DNA from: Saprospiraceae bacterium
Lineage (GTDB): Bacteria > Bacteroidota > Bacteroidia > Chitinophagales > Saprospiraceae
Reading direction: 5' to 3'
Length of the DNA: 64,000 nucleotides
Assembly: GCA_016717655.1 (NCBI GenBank)
Contig: JADKFC010000010.1
Coordinates: forward strand, 124,001 to 188,000
The notes under the pieces are model-generated. The model was not told the origin of the DNA and did not search any database. It was given only the letters and a program-made list of their open reading frames with translations. Shown piece by piece: positions 10,069-19,017 of this stretch. A program made the position numbers and the translations under genes. Each line of letters begins with the position of its first letter. Within the stretch, counting starts at the first letter, position 1.

Positions 10069-10518
10069 CGCTTACGGCTTACCGCTTACGGCTTACCGCT
10101 CACGGCTTACGGCTTACCGCTTACCGCTCACCGCTCACCGCTCACGGCTTACCGGGGACGGCTTACCGCTCACGGCTCACGGCTTACGGCTTACGGCTCA
10201 CCGCTCACGGCTTACGGCTCACCGCTCACCGCTTACTGCTCACGGCTCACCGCTCACGGCTTATCTACCTGGCTAACGCCAGTTAGACAGGCCGGGGACG
10301 GCTTACCGCTTACGGCTCACGGCTCACGGCATACCGGGGACGGCTCACGGCTCACGGCTCACGGCTCACGGCTTACGGCTACTCTCTATGAGGCAGGCGG
10401 GGGGACGGCTTACGCGCTCACGGCTTACCGCTCACGGCTTACCGCCAACGGTTAGCGGACAGCGGTAAGCGGACAGCGGTAAGCGGACAGCGGACAGCGG
10501 TCAACGGACGGTTAGCGG
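10069..10518. repeat. Heptamer tandem repeat (GCTYACS)n with a strand switch
   Basis: About 450 bases made almost only of 7-base units. From 10069 to about 10447 the units read GCTTACC, GCTTACG, GCTCACG or GCTCACC. From about 10450 to 10518 they read AGCGGTA/AGCGGAC, the reverse complement of the first type, so the two arms can pair. Two interruptions (about 10262-10300 and 10381-10405) contain other sequence, including the hairpin CTGGC-TAAC-GCCAG, and some units are replaced by GGGGACG. The right edge overlaps the last codons and stop of panC. The long frame running through the array encodes only a 7-residue repeat and is not considered a gene. Confidence 0.9.
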
Positions 10519-11363
10519 TTTTTATAAATCATATTGTCGATCAGACGCACATCTCCGGCCCAGATGGCGGTGCAGGCAACTACATAATCGTGTAATTCAG
10601 GATTTTCAACGGGTTTCAGGGTGTGGCCGTCTACAATCGAAAAATACTCGGGTTGAAAGTCGGGGACTTCCATTCTTTTTAGGGCCCATTTTTCTACCTC
10701 ACTGACTTCCATGGTTTTAAGCTTTGTTTTGGCGGCCTTAAGGGTTTTGTAAATAATGGCAGCCCTGGCCCTGAGATCGGCATTAAGCCTTTCGTTGCGC
10801 GAACTCATGGCCAGACCGTGGCCTTCTCTCATAATGGGGCAAACCACCAGCCTAATAGGCAGTTTCAGGGTTTTGATCATGTGGGCCACGATGGTAAACT
10901 GCTGAAAGTCTTTCTGTCCCATGTACAAATCATTGGGCTGAACGAGATCGAGGAGGCGTTTGACCACCTGGGCCATGCCCTTGAAGTGGCCTGGTCTAAA
11001 CCTGCCTTCCATCATCTTATCCAGTCCTTTGAAAGAAAAATGTACTTCGGTATCGAGTCCCGGGGGATAAATTTCATCTACTGAGGGAGCAAAGAGGAGA
11101 TGGCAGCCCGCTGTTTCCAGCAATTGACCATCTTTTTTCAGGGTTCTGGGATATTTTGCGAGGTCGCTGGCGTTGTTAAACTGGGTAGGGTTGACAAAGA
11201 TGCTGCAAACTACGATGTCATTCTTTTTGGCGGCTTGTTGGATCAGGCTCAGGTGGCCTGCATGGAGGGCGCCCATGGTAGGAACGAAGCCAATAGTGAG
11301 ACCTTGTTTGCGATAAGTATTCAATGTGCGGTGTAGGCTATTGACAGATGTAATCCGTTTCAT
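10512..11363 (-). CDS. panC: Pantothenate synthetase
   Basis: A 283-residue enzyme that condenses pantoate and beta-alanine with ATP in coenzyme A biosynthesis. FVPTMGALHAGH carries the HxxH nucleotide-binding signature (residues 34-37), followed by VNPTQF, YMGQKDFQQ and MSSRNERL, all standard PanC blocks. The ATG at 11363 is preferred to an in-frame TTG at 11381. The last two codons and the TAA stop lie inside the edge of the adjacent heptamer repeat. It is divergent from fabF, with about 130 bases between the starts. Confidence 0.96.
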   Translation of the reverse strand: MKRITSVNSLHRTLNTYRKQGLTIGFVPTMGALHAGHLSLIQQAAKKNDIVVCSIFVNPTQFNNASDLAKYPRTLKKDGQLLETAGCHLLFAPSVDEIYPPGLDTEVHFSFKGLDKMMEGRFRPGHFKGMAQVVKRLLDLVQPNDLYMGQKDFQQFTIVAHMIKTLKLPIRLVVCPIMREGHGLAMSSRNERLNADLRARAAIIYKTLKAAKTKLKTMEVSEVEKWALKRMEVPDFQPEYFSIVDGHTLKPVENPELHDYVVACTAIWAGDVRLIDNMIYKNR

Positions 11364-11492
11364 AGTGTATTGCTTTGACAATTAATGGTTTGGAAAAGTT
11401 ATTAATTCCTTTGGAGGCGAAAGTAGCCCAAATTTTAAAGTTTCGGAAAAAAATGAGAAATTTGCGTACCAGATCAACCGTCTAACAAAAAT

Positions 11493-12737
11493 ATGAGAAG
11501 AGTTGTAGTAACAGGAATCGGGGCACTTACACCCATTGGCAATGACATGGCTGCCTATACAGAAGCGCTTCGCCAGGGAAGATCGGGAGCAGGTCCCATC
11601 ACACGGTTTGATGCAACCCACTTTAAGACCAAGTTTGCATGCGAAATCAAAGGATTTGATGCTGAAAAATTTATCCATAAAAGAGAAATTCGCAGAATGG
11701 ACCCTTTTACCCATTATGCAATGGCAGTGGCCGACGAAGCCATGAAAAATGCCGGACTCGAGGGGGTAGAGATCGATTTCGACAGGGCAGGGGTCATTTG
11801 GGGAAGTGGTATTGGTGGTTTTGAAACCATTGAGCACGATATAGAAGAAGCGGCTGCATGGGTTGGTGATCCTAAGTATTCACCCTTTTTGATTCCCAAA
11901 TTAATTGCCGATATCGCCCCAGGCTTGATTTCGATAAAATATGGGTTCAGAGGCATCAAGTATGCCACCGTTTCAGCATGTGCATCTTCCACGCACGCCA
12001 TTGGCAATGCCTTTGATTACATCAAAATGGGTAGGGCTGATGTGATGATTACAGGTGGTTCAGAGGCAGCCGTCACCAAGGCAGGAATAGGAGGTTTTTC
12101 ATCTATGAAAGCATTGAGTGAAAGAAACGACGATCCAACCACTGCCAGCAGGCCCTTTGATAAAGACCGCGATGGCTTTGTACTCGGAGAAGGAGCAGGA
12201 TGCCTGATCCTCGAAGAATACGAGCATGCCAAAAGAAGGGGTGCCACTATCATTGCTGAAATTGCAGGAGTAGGTATGACCGCTGATGCTTACCACATGA
12301 CTGCCCCCCACCCGGATGGACTGGGAGCTACCAATGTGATGAAACTGGCACTAGCCGATGCCGGTATGCAGCCAGAAGACATCGGGTACATCAACGTTCA
12401 CGGTACTTCAACACCCTTGGGTGATGTGGCAGAAAGCAAAGCCATACTCAAAGTTTTTGGAGATCACGCTTACAAGCTCAACATCAGTTCCACCAAATCT
12501 ATGACCGGCCACCTCTTGGGTGCTGCCGGCGCCATTGAAGCACTGGCCTGTATCGTAGCCCTGAGGGATGGCTTTATTCCTCCTACCATCAACCATTTTA
12601 CAGACGATCCGGAGATCGACCAAAATCTGAATTTTACTTTCAATACAGCCCAGGAAAGACAAATCAAGGCTGCGCTGAGCAATACCTTTGGATTCGGTGG
12701 GCACAATGCATCAGTGATTATTAAAAAAGTAGACTAG
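11493..12737 (+). CDS. fabF: Beta-ketoacyl-ACP synthase II
   Basis: A 414-residue condensing enzyme of fatty-acid elongation. The catalytic triad is intact and sits at the same numbers as in E. coli FabF: Cys163 in VSACASSTHA, His303 in NVHGTSTPLGD and His340 in SMTGHLLGAAG. The C-terminal SNTFGFGGHNAS motif is present. The usual neighbour acpP is not immediately upstream; the gene opens divergently from panC. The rnc frame starts two bases after its stop, the common fabF-rnc order in Bacteroidota, implying co-transcription. Confidence 0.97.
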   Translation: MRRVVVTGIGALTPIGNDMAAYTEALRQGRSGAGPITRFDATHFKTKFACEIKGFDAEKFIHKREIRRMDPFTHYAMAVADEAMKNAGLEGVEIDFDRAGVIWGSGIGGFETIEHDIEEAAAWVGDPKYSPFLIPKLIADIAPGLISIKYGFRGIKYATVSACASSTHAIGNAFDYIKMGRADVMITGGSEAAVTKAGIGGFSSMKALSERNDDPTTASRPFDKDRDGFVLGEGAGCLILEEYEHAKRRGATIIAEIAGVGMTADAYHMTAPHPDGLGATNVMKLALADAGMQPEDIGYINVHGTSTPLGDVAESKAILKVFGDHAYKLNISSTKSMTGHLLGAAGAIEALACIVALRDGFIPPTINHFTDDPEIDQNLNFTFNTAQERQIKAALSNTFGFGGHNASVIIKKVD

Positions 12738-12739
12738 TT

Positions 12740-13033
12740 TTGGACATATTAAGGCGTTTTTACAACATATATTTTTCATCGGAAAAAGACTTTGCACGCA
12801 AGATCAAACCTTTATTAGGGTTTACTCCGGTGAGATTGGGTGTTTTTAAACAAGCCTTTTACCACCGATCCATGAATGTGGATCAGGGCAACAAAAGTTT
12901 CAACAACGAACGGCTCGAATACCTGGGTGATGCCATCCTGAGTACCATTGTAGCCGAATACCTGTTTAAAAAATATCCGGGCAAAGACGAAGGCTTCCTC
13001 ACCAAAATGAGGTCAAAAATAGTGAGGCGATAA
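12740..13033 (+). pseudogene. rnc: Ribonuclease III, N-terminal part, cut by an in-frame TAA
   Basis: Starts at TTG 12740 right after fabF. NNERLEYLGDA (residues 55-65) is the RNase III signature with catalytic acidic residues. After residue 97 (SKIVRR) a TAA at 13031-13033 stops translation, yet the same frame continues as TLNEIADKMGLD without interruption. Homologues have Lys or Gln at this position, so CAA or AAA changed to TAA is the simplest explanation. RNase III processes rRNA and structured RNA. Either the strain has a real nonsense mutation or this is a base-calling error. Confidence 0.85.
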
Positions 13034-13456
13034 ACCCTCAATGAAATTGCTGATAAGATGGGACTCGACCTTATCTTGTCGGAATACTCGCAGGGAAAGA
13101 TGAGCAATACCATGCTGGGCAATGCCCTGGAGGCCATGGTCGGCGCCCTTTACCTGGAGTTTGGTTACCAGCGAACCAGTGCTTACGTGATCAAACAGAT
13201 CCTGATGCGTTACCTGGATATCCACGCCCTTGAGCAGCAGAATGACAACCATAAAAGCATTATTCTTGAGTGGTCGCAGAAGAATGGCCATGAAGTAGAA
13301 TTTGTGCAGATGAGTAAGGTTAAAAACGATAAACGCGATTATTTTAGAATGGCCGTCATGGTCGATGGAGACAAGATCTCTGAAGCAGAAGATTTCAATA
13401 AAAAAGCAGCGGAGCAGCGGGCGGCCGAATTGGCCATACTGGAGCTCAACATATAA
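13034..13456 (+). pseudogene. rnc: Ribonuclease III, C-terminal part after the in-frame stop
   Basis: In the same frame as the N-terminal part. It holds the rest of the nuclease domain (GNALEAMVGALYLEFGY, containing the second conserved acidic cluster) and the double-stranded RNA binding domain from about HKSIILEWSQKNGHEVEF to the end at ELAILELNI. The first ATG after the stop is at 13058, but a product starting there would lack the first catalytic motif. Apart from the single TAA the gene looks fully intact with no further decay, which favours a recent mutation or sequencing error. Confidence 0.85.
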
Positions 13457-13486
13457 GCCCATCATGCATATACAAACCATTGGTTC

Positions 13487-14731
13487 ATGGATTCACTGAC
13501 ACAGATCATCCTGGGAGCAGCAGTAGGCGAAGTTTGCCTTGGTAAACGAATAGGCAACCGGGCCATGCTTTGGGGAGCCATTGCAGGTACCATTCCTGAT
13601 CTGGATGTCATCTCCAATCTGTGGCTAACACCGCTGCAGGGCTTGGTAGCGCACAGAGGCATTACCCATTCTTTGTTTTTTGCCATTGTATTTTCCTTTA
13701 TCATAGCCTGGCTGGTCAAGAGGTATTACGACTCCAACCTTTATACCCACAAAGGCATTCGCAGGCTTTCTGCCTTGCTTGGAAGTTTGGCGGTAATCAG
13801 CTTTTTTGGTGGGCTAACCTCCCTCTTTTATGTATTTGGAGTAGGCAGTCTGCTGCTGGCCATTGCAGGTGGCCTCCTGATGGGTTTTGCCATCTATGTC
13901 GTTTACCGCACCTGGAAAAATTATGGGCTCATAGAAACGCCAATAGCAGTAAGAGAGGGCTATTGGGCCTGGTACAACTTTTTTTTCTGGACCATCTTTA
14001 CCCATCCCATTTTGGATTGTTTTACGGTATATGGCACCCAGCTGTGGGCACCTTTCGACCGCACAAGAATAGCCTGGAACAATGTAGCTGTGGCCGATCC
14101 GGGATATACGGTGCCCTTTGGTATCCTGCTGATTGCCGTATCCATGTACCACAGAGAAAGCAAGCGCAGACGACAGCTGACCTGGGCTATGATGATTTTC
14201 TGTTGTGGGTACATGGCCTTGACCTTTGTAAACAAATCTTACATCAACGGCATCTTTGAAGAAACCCTAAAAAAGGAAGGGATTGTGGCCACGCGGTACA
14301 TGACCAATCCCACCATACTCAACAACGTACTGTGGTCAGCAACAGCAGAAACTGATTCTGCCTTTTTTCAAGGCTCGTATTCGCATTTTGACAAAGAAAA
14401 ACGATTTAAGCTGGTGCGCATACCCAAGCAGCATGGACTGATAGGCGAGGCACTGCAAACAGATGAAACCCTTGGCATATTGAGGTGGTTTAGCAATGAT
14501 TACTACAGCCTGCTCCGAAGAGAGGATGGCAGATTGCAATTCAACGACATGCGCTATGGAGTATACAATGCAAGTAAGGCCGGTGTAACGGATGACGACT
14601 ATATTTTTAAATTTATAGTTAAAAAAGAGAGCTCCGGGCAATACCAGTTGGATGGTGATGCGGGCAGGCCTCCCAAGGGCAAGGAACGCGAAATGATGTC
14701 ATTATTGTGGACAAGAATTAAGGGAATTTGA
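13487..14731 (+). CDS. Metal-dependent membrane hydrolase (YdjM/DUF457 family)
   Basis: A 414-residue membrane protein starting MDSLTQIILGAAVGE. The family's metal-binding motifs are present: GTIPDLDV (about residues 30-37), HRGITHSLFFA (about 54-64) and, after a helix block, HPILDCFTVYGTQLWAPF. About five membrane segments occupy the first 220 residues, followed by a soluble C-terminal half. Members hydrolyse unknown substrates at the inner membrane, and some are linked to phospholipid metabolism or the SOS response. The gene follows rnc by 30 bases. Confidence 0.85.
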   Translation: MDSLTQIILGAAVGEVCLGKRIGNRAMLWGAIAGTIPDLDVISNLWLTPLQGLVAHRGITHSLFFAIVFSFIIAWLVKRYYDSNLYTHKGIRRLSALLGSLAVISFFGGLTSLFYVFGVGSLLLAIAGGLLMGFAIYVVYRTWKNYGLIETPIAVREGYWAWYNFFFWTIFTHPILDCFTVYGTQLWAPFDRTRIAWNNVAVADPGYTVPFGILLIAVSMYHRESKRRRQLTWAMMIFCCGYMALTFVNKSYINGIFEETLKKEGIVATRYMTNPTILNNVLWSATAETDSAFFQGSYSHFDKEKRFKLVRIPKQHGLIGEALQTDETLGILRWFSNDYYSLLRREDGRLQFNDMRYGVYNASKAGVTDDDYIFKFIVKKESSGQYQLDGDAGRPPKGKEREMMSLLWTRIKGI

Positions 14732-14814
14732 CGGCATGCTGAGTTTCTAAGCATTGGTTTTCAGTACATTATACATATTTTTGGCCCAAAAAGCACGAGA
14801 AATAATTTTTTTCT

Positions 14815-14822
14815 TATCTTTG
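14815..14822 (+). promoter_or_regulatory. Candidate -7 box TATCTTTG before rpsF
   Basis: TATCTTTG matches TAnnTTTG 44 bases upstream of the rpsF ATG, after a 130-base AT-rich gap, the natural place for the promoter of the ribosomal operon. A TTGG at 14781 is too far upstream to be a confident -33 element. Confidence 0.55.
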
Positions 14823-14866
14823 CACTCCCTTTTAAATTTTATAAACAATTAAACTTCAATTAATTA

Positions 14867-15364
14867 ATGAAACATTATGAAGTAACTTTCGTCGTCGATC
14901 CCGTTCTGTCAGGCGACGAAATTAAAGCGACAGAAAAGGCGTACGAGGACATGCTCAAGAATGAGGGCTGTGCCATAGTACACGTTGATGAAATGGGACT
15001 GCGACAGTTGGCATATCCGATCAACAAAAGATCATCGGGTATTTTCTACTGTATCGAGTTCACTTCTGAATCGGGAGACATGATTGGCAAGATGGAATTG
15101 ACCATGAAGCGTGATGAGCGTTTGATGCGTTTCCTCACCATTGCCTTAGACAGACACGGCGTTAAGTACAACGCTGACAAACGTGCAGGTCTGATTGGTA
15201 AGGTGAAGAAAAAGACCAAAGGCAAGGCACAAGAAGAAACAGCAGCAGAGGCAAAAGCATCAGAAGCGAAAGCAGCTGCAGAAGCCAAAGCAACTGAAGC
15301 TGCTAAAGCAGCCGCAGCAGCAGCCGCTGAAGAAGTTGTGACCAATACCGAAACAGCCGAATAA
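14867..15364 (+). CDS. rpsF: 30S ribosomal protein S6
   Basis: A 165-residue protein. The S6 core occupies residues 1-105 (MKHYEVTFVVDPVLSGDE, then GLRQLAYPINKR and MKRDERLMRFLTIALDRHG). It is followed by a lysine-rich stretch and a 50-residue tail made almost only of Ala, Glu and Lys (about residues 120-160). Such low-complexity tails are common on Bacteroidota S6. It binds S18 on the 30S platform, and the S18 gene follows 31 bases downstream. Confidence 0.97.
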   Translation: MKHYEVTFVVDPVLSGDEIKATEKAYEDMLKNEGCAIVHVDEMGLRQLAYPINKRSSGIFYCIEFTSESGDMIGKMELTMKRDERLMRFLTIALDRHGVKYNADKRAGLIGKVKKKTKGKAQEETAAEAKASEAKAAAEAKATEAAKAAAAAAAEEVVTNTETAE

Positions 15365-15395
15365 TCATTACAAAACCTTTTAAAATTAGACAGAA

Positions 15396-15662
15396 ATGGC
15401 ATCAAAAGACGATATAAAGTTCTTAAGCAATCCAACGATCGGTAAACAAAGCAAAAAATACTGCCGATTCAAGAAGTTTGGCATCCGTCACATCGACTAT
15501 AAAGATTCAGACTTCCTTTTGCAATTCATCAATGAGCAGGGTAAAATCCTTCCAAGAAGGATTACAGGTAACTCATTGAAGTATCAGAAAAAAGTAGCTG
15601 TGGCGGTAAAACGTGCCAGACACCTGGCCATCCTTCCATTCGTTACTGACCTTTTAAAATAA
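15396..15662 (+). CDS. rpsR: 30S ribosomal protein S18
   Basis: An 88-residue basic protein between rpsF and rplI. CRFKKFGIRHIDYKD and the C-terminal GNSLKYQKKVAVAVKRARHLAILPF are the standard S18 blocks. It forms a heterodimer with S6 on the small subunit. The zinc-ribbon cysteine set of some S18 forms is not present; only one Cys is visible near residue 22. Confidence 0.97.
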   Translation: MASKDDIKFLSNPTIGKQSKKYCRFKKFGIRHIDYKDSDFLLQFINEQGKILPRRITGNSLKYQKKVAVAVKRARHLAILPFVTDLLK

Positions 15663-15683
15663 CCCTTAAAAACAGTACACAAA

Positions 15684-16130
15684 ATGGATATCATTTTATT
15701 GAAAGATATGGATAAATTGGGTGACAAACACAGCGTTGTTAGTGTTAAGCCTGGTTATGGAAGGAATTATCTGATTCCACAAGGAGTAGGTGTAGTAGCC
15801 AATGCAGTAAATCGCAAGAAGCTGGACACACTTATTGCTGAAGAAGAAGCCAAAGAATCTGCAAGATTGGAAGAATACCGTTCATTGGCTCAGCAAATGG
15901 AAGGCAAAACCCTGAAGATTGGTGTTAAAGCCGGTACAACAGGTAAGATCTTCGGTAGTGTTACCAGCGTACAGGTATCACAGGCACTGAAAGATCAGTT
16001 GGGCCTCGATGTTGAGCGTAAAAAGATTGTTCTTCCTGAGGAGGTAAAGGACCTGGGTACTTACCAGGCTACCATCAACCTTCACAAAGAAGTTTCAACC
16101 AAGATCGAATTTGAACTGATCGCCGAGTAA
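15684..16130 (+). CDS. rplI: 50S ribosomal protein L9
   Basis: A 148-residue protein, the normal L9 length. The N-terminal domain (MDIILLKDMDKLGDKHSVV, then VKPGYGRNYLIPQGVGVVA) is followed by the long connecting helix (about residues 45-75) and the C-terminal rRNA-binding domain with TGKIFGSVTSVQV. It is the last gene of the rpsF-rpsR-rplI operon and is followed within 20 bases by a strong hairpin terminator. Confidence 0.97.
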   Translation: MDIILLKDMDKLGDKHSVVSVKPGYGRNYLIPQGVGVVANAVNRKKLDTLIAEEEAKESARLEEYRSLAQQMEGKTLKIGVKAGTTGKIFGSVTSVQVSQALKDQLGLDVERKKIVLPEEVKDLGTYQATINLHKEVSTKIEFELIAE

Positions 16131-16150
16131 TCGGTTTTCATTCACATACA

Positions 16151-16184
16151 ACAAAAAGCCCTCATCGCTATGGGGGCTTTTTGT
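16151..16184 (+). terminator. Intrinsic terminator of the rpsF-rpsR-rplI operon
   Basis: An 11-bp perfect stem, ACAAAAAGCCC (16151-16161) with GGGCTTTTTGT (16174-16184), and a 12-base loop, 20 bases after rplI. The T-run is inside the 3' arm and the A-run in the 5' arm, so it can act on either strand. Confidence 0.85.
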
Positions 16185-16300
16185 GTTAAATAGAACTTGT
16201 ACCGCTCATTTGGGTTATGTTTTTCGCAAGAACCATGAGCAACATCACTCACCCGGTTTGTTTTGTGAAAATAGTTTTTTTGAAATCGTTATTTTGAGGC

Positions 16301-17719
16301 ATGGGAAGAAGGAAAAAAAATAAGCGCGTTGTCGAGAATATATTGATCACCGGGATTGCAGATAAGGGCATGTCGGTTGGTCGAAATGAAGAAGGTGAGG
16401 TGTTTTTTATTGAAGACGCTGTGCCGGGTGACGTAGTCAACGCCGTGGTGATCAGAAAGAAAAAAAGCCATAGCATCTGCAGGGTCAAAGAGACCGTGAC
16501 TTTGTCTCCGGAAAGGACCACTCCCTTTTGTAAACACTTTTACCATTGCGGAGGATGTAAATGGCAAAACCTCAAATACGACTCACAAACCAAGTACAAG
16601 TTTATTAAAATTGTCAATGCCATGAGGCGGATTGGTAAGATGGATACCGAAGGCATTATCCATACCGTTCGTTACAGCAAAGACATCCGTTACTACCGCA
16701 ATAAGCTGGAGTTTACTTTTTGCGACAAACGCTGGCTTACACCCGAAGAGATTGAAACCAAGGGCTTCATCGAAACAGAACCGGCTTTGGGCTTTCACAG
16801 ACCCAACTCCTTCAACAAGGTCCTCAATCTGGATGAATGCCATCTGCAAAACGACTTATCCAACGACATCAGAAACCATCTCAGGGATTTCTGTATTGAA
16901 AAACAAATTTCGTTTTACAATCCTTATACCCACGAGGGCGTGATGCGCAATATCATCATCCGCAACACCCTGGAGGGCGATTGGATGTTGCTCATTGTAT
17001 TTGGGAAAGATGACGCTAAAAAAATAAAGGTAGTCATGGAAGAGATGAAACAAAAGTTTCCTTTCATAACTTCATTGTTGTACACCGTCAACCCAAAGTT
17101 CAACGACACCATTTATGATCTCGATGTCCACTGTTACCACGGCCGACCCTTCATCATTGAGCGACTGGGAGACGTGCGTTACAAGATTGGTCCAAAGTCC
17201 TTTTTCCAGACCAATAGCGAGGGTGCCAAAATTTTATTTGACTATGTAGCAGAATATGCCGACTTCAAAGGCCATGAAAATGTGTACGATCTGTATACAG
17301 GACTTGGCAGTATTGCGCTGTACATTGCCCACAGCGTGGGCAGGGTTACCGGCATCGAAGAAATTCCGGAAGCCATTGCAGATGCAAAAGAAAACTGTGC
17401 TTTCAATGGCATCGAAAACGCCTCTTTTTACGCCGGTGATGTCAAAGACATTCTCAACGATGATTTTATCAGAGAACACGGTCAGCCCGATGTTGTGATC
17501 ACCGATCCGCCCCGGGCAGGGATGTCAGAAAAGGTAATTCAGACCCTGTTGGCCCTCGCAGCACCCAAAATTGTGTATGTGAGTTGCAATCCGGAAACCC
17601 AGGCCAGGGATGTTTTGATGCTCAGTGAAAAATACAAAGTTGTTAAAATGCAGCCGGTCGACATGTTTCCGCATACCAATCATATCGAAAATGTGGCTTT
17701 GCTCGTTTTGAAACCATAA
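16301..17719 (+). CDS. rlmD: 23S rRNA (uracil-5-)-methyltransferase, RumA/RlmD type
   Basis: A 472-residue SAM-dependent m5U methyltransferase. An N-terminal TRAM domain (about residues 8-65) is followed by the iron-sulfur ligand motif CKHFYHCGGCKWQN (about 77-90), the SAM site VYDLYTGLGSIALYIA (about 327-342), and TDPPRAGM and YVSCNPETQARD with nucleophile Cys429. In Bacteroidota the single RumA-like paralogue can target U1939 or U747, so the rlmD symbol is by family convention. The iron-sulfur cysteines are all present. Confidence 0.92.
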   Translation: MGRRKKNKRVVENILITGIADKGMSVGRNEEGEVFFIEDAVPGDVVNAVVIRKKKSHSICRVKETVTLSPERTTPFCKHFYHCGGCKWQNLKYDSQTKYKFIKIVNAMRRIGKMDTEGIIHTVRYSKDIRYYRNKLEFTFCDKRWLTPEEIETKGFIETEPALGFHRPNSFNKVLNLDECHLQNDLSNDIRNHLRDFCIEKQISFYNPYTHEGVMRNIIIRNTLEGDWMLLIVFGKDDAKKIKVVMEEMKQKFPFITSLLYTVNPKFNDTIYDLDVHCYHGRPFIIERLGDVRYKIGPKSFFQTNSEGAKILFDYVAEYADFKGHENVYDLYTGLGSIALYIAHSVGRVTGIEEIPEAIADAKENCAFNGIENASFYAGDVKDILNDDFIREHGQPDVVITDPPRAGMSEKVIQTLLALAAPKIVYVSCNPETQARDVLMLSEKYKVVKMQPVDMFPHTNHIENVALLVLKP

Positions 17720-17727
17720 AAGACCTT

Positions 17728-18951
17728 GTGTTAAAACTGATCACCTCAGCCAATCCCAGAAATTATTGGGCCTATACAGCCATCTTATGTCTGTTTGCCG
17801 GCCTCATATTTTCGCGCTCTCTATACAGCGTTGGCTTGTTGTTGATGGCTTTTTATTGGTTTTTACATGAAAACAAGACCGGTCTGTGGCGCAATGTCTG
17901 GTTTGTATCCATGCTTGCCTTTGCTGCCATCGTTCCGATCTTTGACGTGATCAATGGTACTTCGATCGACGGGTCATTTTTTATAAAGTTGTCTTTGCCC
18001 CTTTTTCCCTTGTTTTTTTTCTCCTGGAGGCCGGGGAATAAAGAGATCACCATAATGGCCATGATTATTTTGATGGTTTTGGGTCTAACCGCCCTGCATG
18101 CTGTGATCACCTACATGGCAGACAGCGAGGCTGCCAACATAGCTTATGGTCAGGCCAGAGTCATGCAAGTAGGTCTGTACCATGATCACATCAGGATCAG
18201 CGTAGCCATGGCACTGAGCATAGTCTTAGCCATTTATGCCGCAGGAAAGCAAACAAACAACACCCTTTCTTTTATCTTTTGGGTATATGGCGTCCTCATG
18301 ATCCTCTTCCTCCATGTATTAATGGCTCGAACCGGCCTGGTGGTCTTATATATTTCACTTGCGGTATTGGTGATGGGCTTGATGTGGCAAAACCATAAAA
18401 AATGGGTTATTACCACTTGGGCTGTGTTGGTTGTGCTTCCCTTTGCGGCCTATCAACTCTTGCCATCTTTCAAACAACGGATCGATTATGCCCGGTACGA
18501 CTATAGTTATTACAGCAAGATGGAATACCGCACGGGATCCAGCGATGGTTTTCGGTTTTATTCCTGGATGTCGGGCTGGGATGCCTTTGCCAACCAGCCA
18601 ATCACCGGAGTGGGATACAAAGGACTGCACCACGTTAACAAAGAGTGGTTTGTCAAACATTTTCCCGCCATCCAGGCTGAAGAAATCATCCAGCCCAGCA
18701 GCGAGTTTTTATTAAATGCTGCAGCTGCCGGAGTTGTGGGCTTACTTGTATTTATGGTCTTTGCACTTGCCCCTTGGTGGGATGGCAGGCTTAGGCTCCA
18801 CCCCATATTTATCGCAGTTTATTGTGCACTGGCAGCGACCTGGTTGTTTGAAATTTTGCCGGAAAACCAGTATGGCATCTTTATTACCGGCTTTTTTCTA
18901 TCCTGGGCATGGTGGGTAGCCGACGGAAAGGAAGAAATAACGCAACATTAA
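17728..18951 (+). CDS. O-antigen ligase / polymerase-like membrane protein (Wzy_C family)
   Basis: A 407-residue polytopic protein with about ten membrane segments, starting at GTG 17728, 8 bases after rlmD. A long periplasmic loop between about residues 245 and 320 holds YRTGSSDGFRFYSWMSGWDAF, then NQPITGVGYKGLHHVNKEW, the pattern of the Wzy_C/O-antigen ligase superfamily, where a conserved Arg and His act in transfer of lipid-linked glycan. Whether it ligates O-antigen or another glycan is unknown, as no glycan cluster is nearby. Confidence 0.8.
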   Translation: MLKLITSANPRNYWAYTAILCLFAGLIFSRSLYSVGLLLMAFYWFLHENKTGLWRNVWFVSMLAFAAIVPIFDVINGTSIDGSFFIKLSLPLFPLFFFSWRPGNKEITIMAMIILMVLGLTALHAVITYMADSEAANIAYGQARVMQVGLYHDHIRISVAMALSIVLAIYAAGKQTNNTLSFIFWVYGVLMILFLHVLMARTGLVVLYISLAVLVMGLMWQNHKKWVITTWAVLVVLPFAAYQLLPSFKQRIDYARYDYSYYSKMEYRTGSSDGFRFYSWMSGWDAFANQPITGVGYKGLHHVNKEWFVKHFPAIQAEEIIQPSSEFLLNAAAAGVVGLLVFMVFALAPWWDGRLRLHPIFIAVYCALAATWLFEILPENQYGIFITGFFLSWAWWVADGKEEITQH

Positions 18952-19017
18952 GTATAAATTAAGAAACTTATAGGCCCCTTAGTAGGTCATGAGGATAGAT
19001 AAAACATTGGAATGCGC

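Noticed and set aside
10009..10455. A 148-residue protein with LTAYGLP/LTAHGSR repeats
   Set aside because: It is only the translation of the 7-base repeat (21 bases give 7 residues) and would start inside the asnS leader; no independent support.
11382..11837. A 151-residue minus-strand gene opposite the start of fabF
   Set aside because: It overlaps the conserved FabF N-terminus and the panC-fabF promoter gap; composition only mirrors FabF.
13031..13033. Programmed readthrough in rnc
   Set aside because: No slippery sequence or structured element next to the TAA, and RNase III is not known to be made this way.
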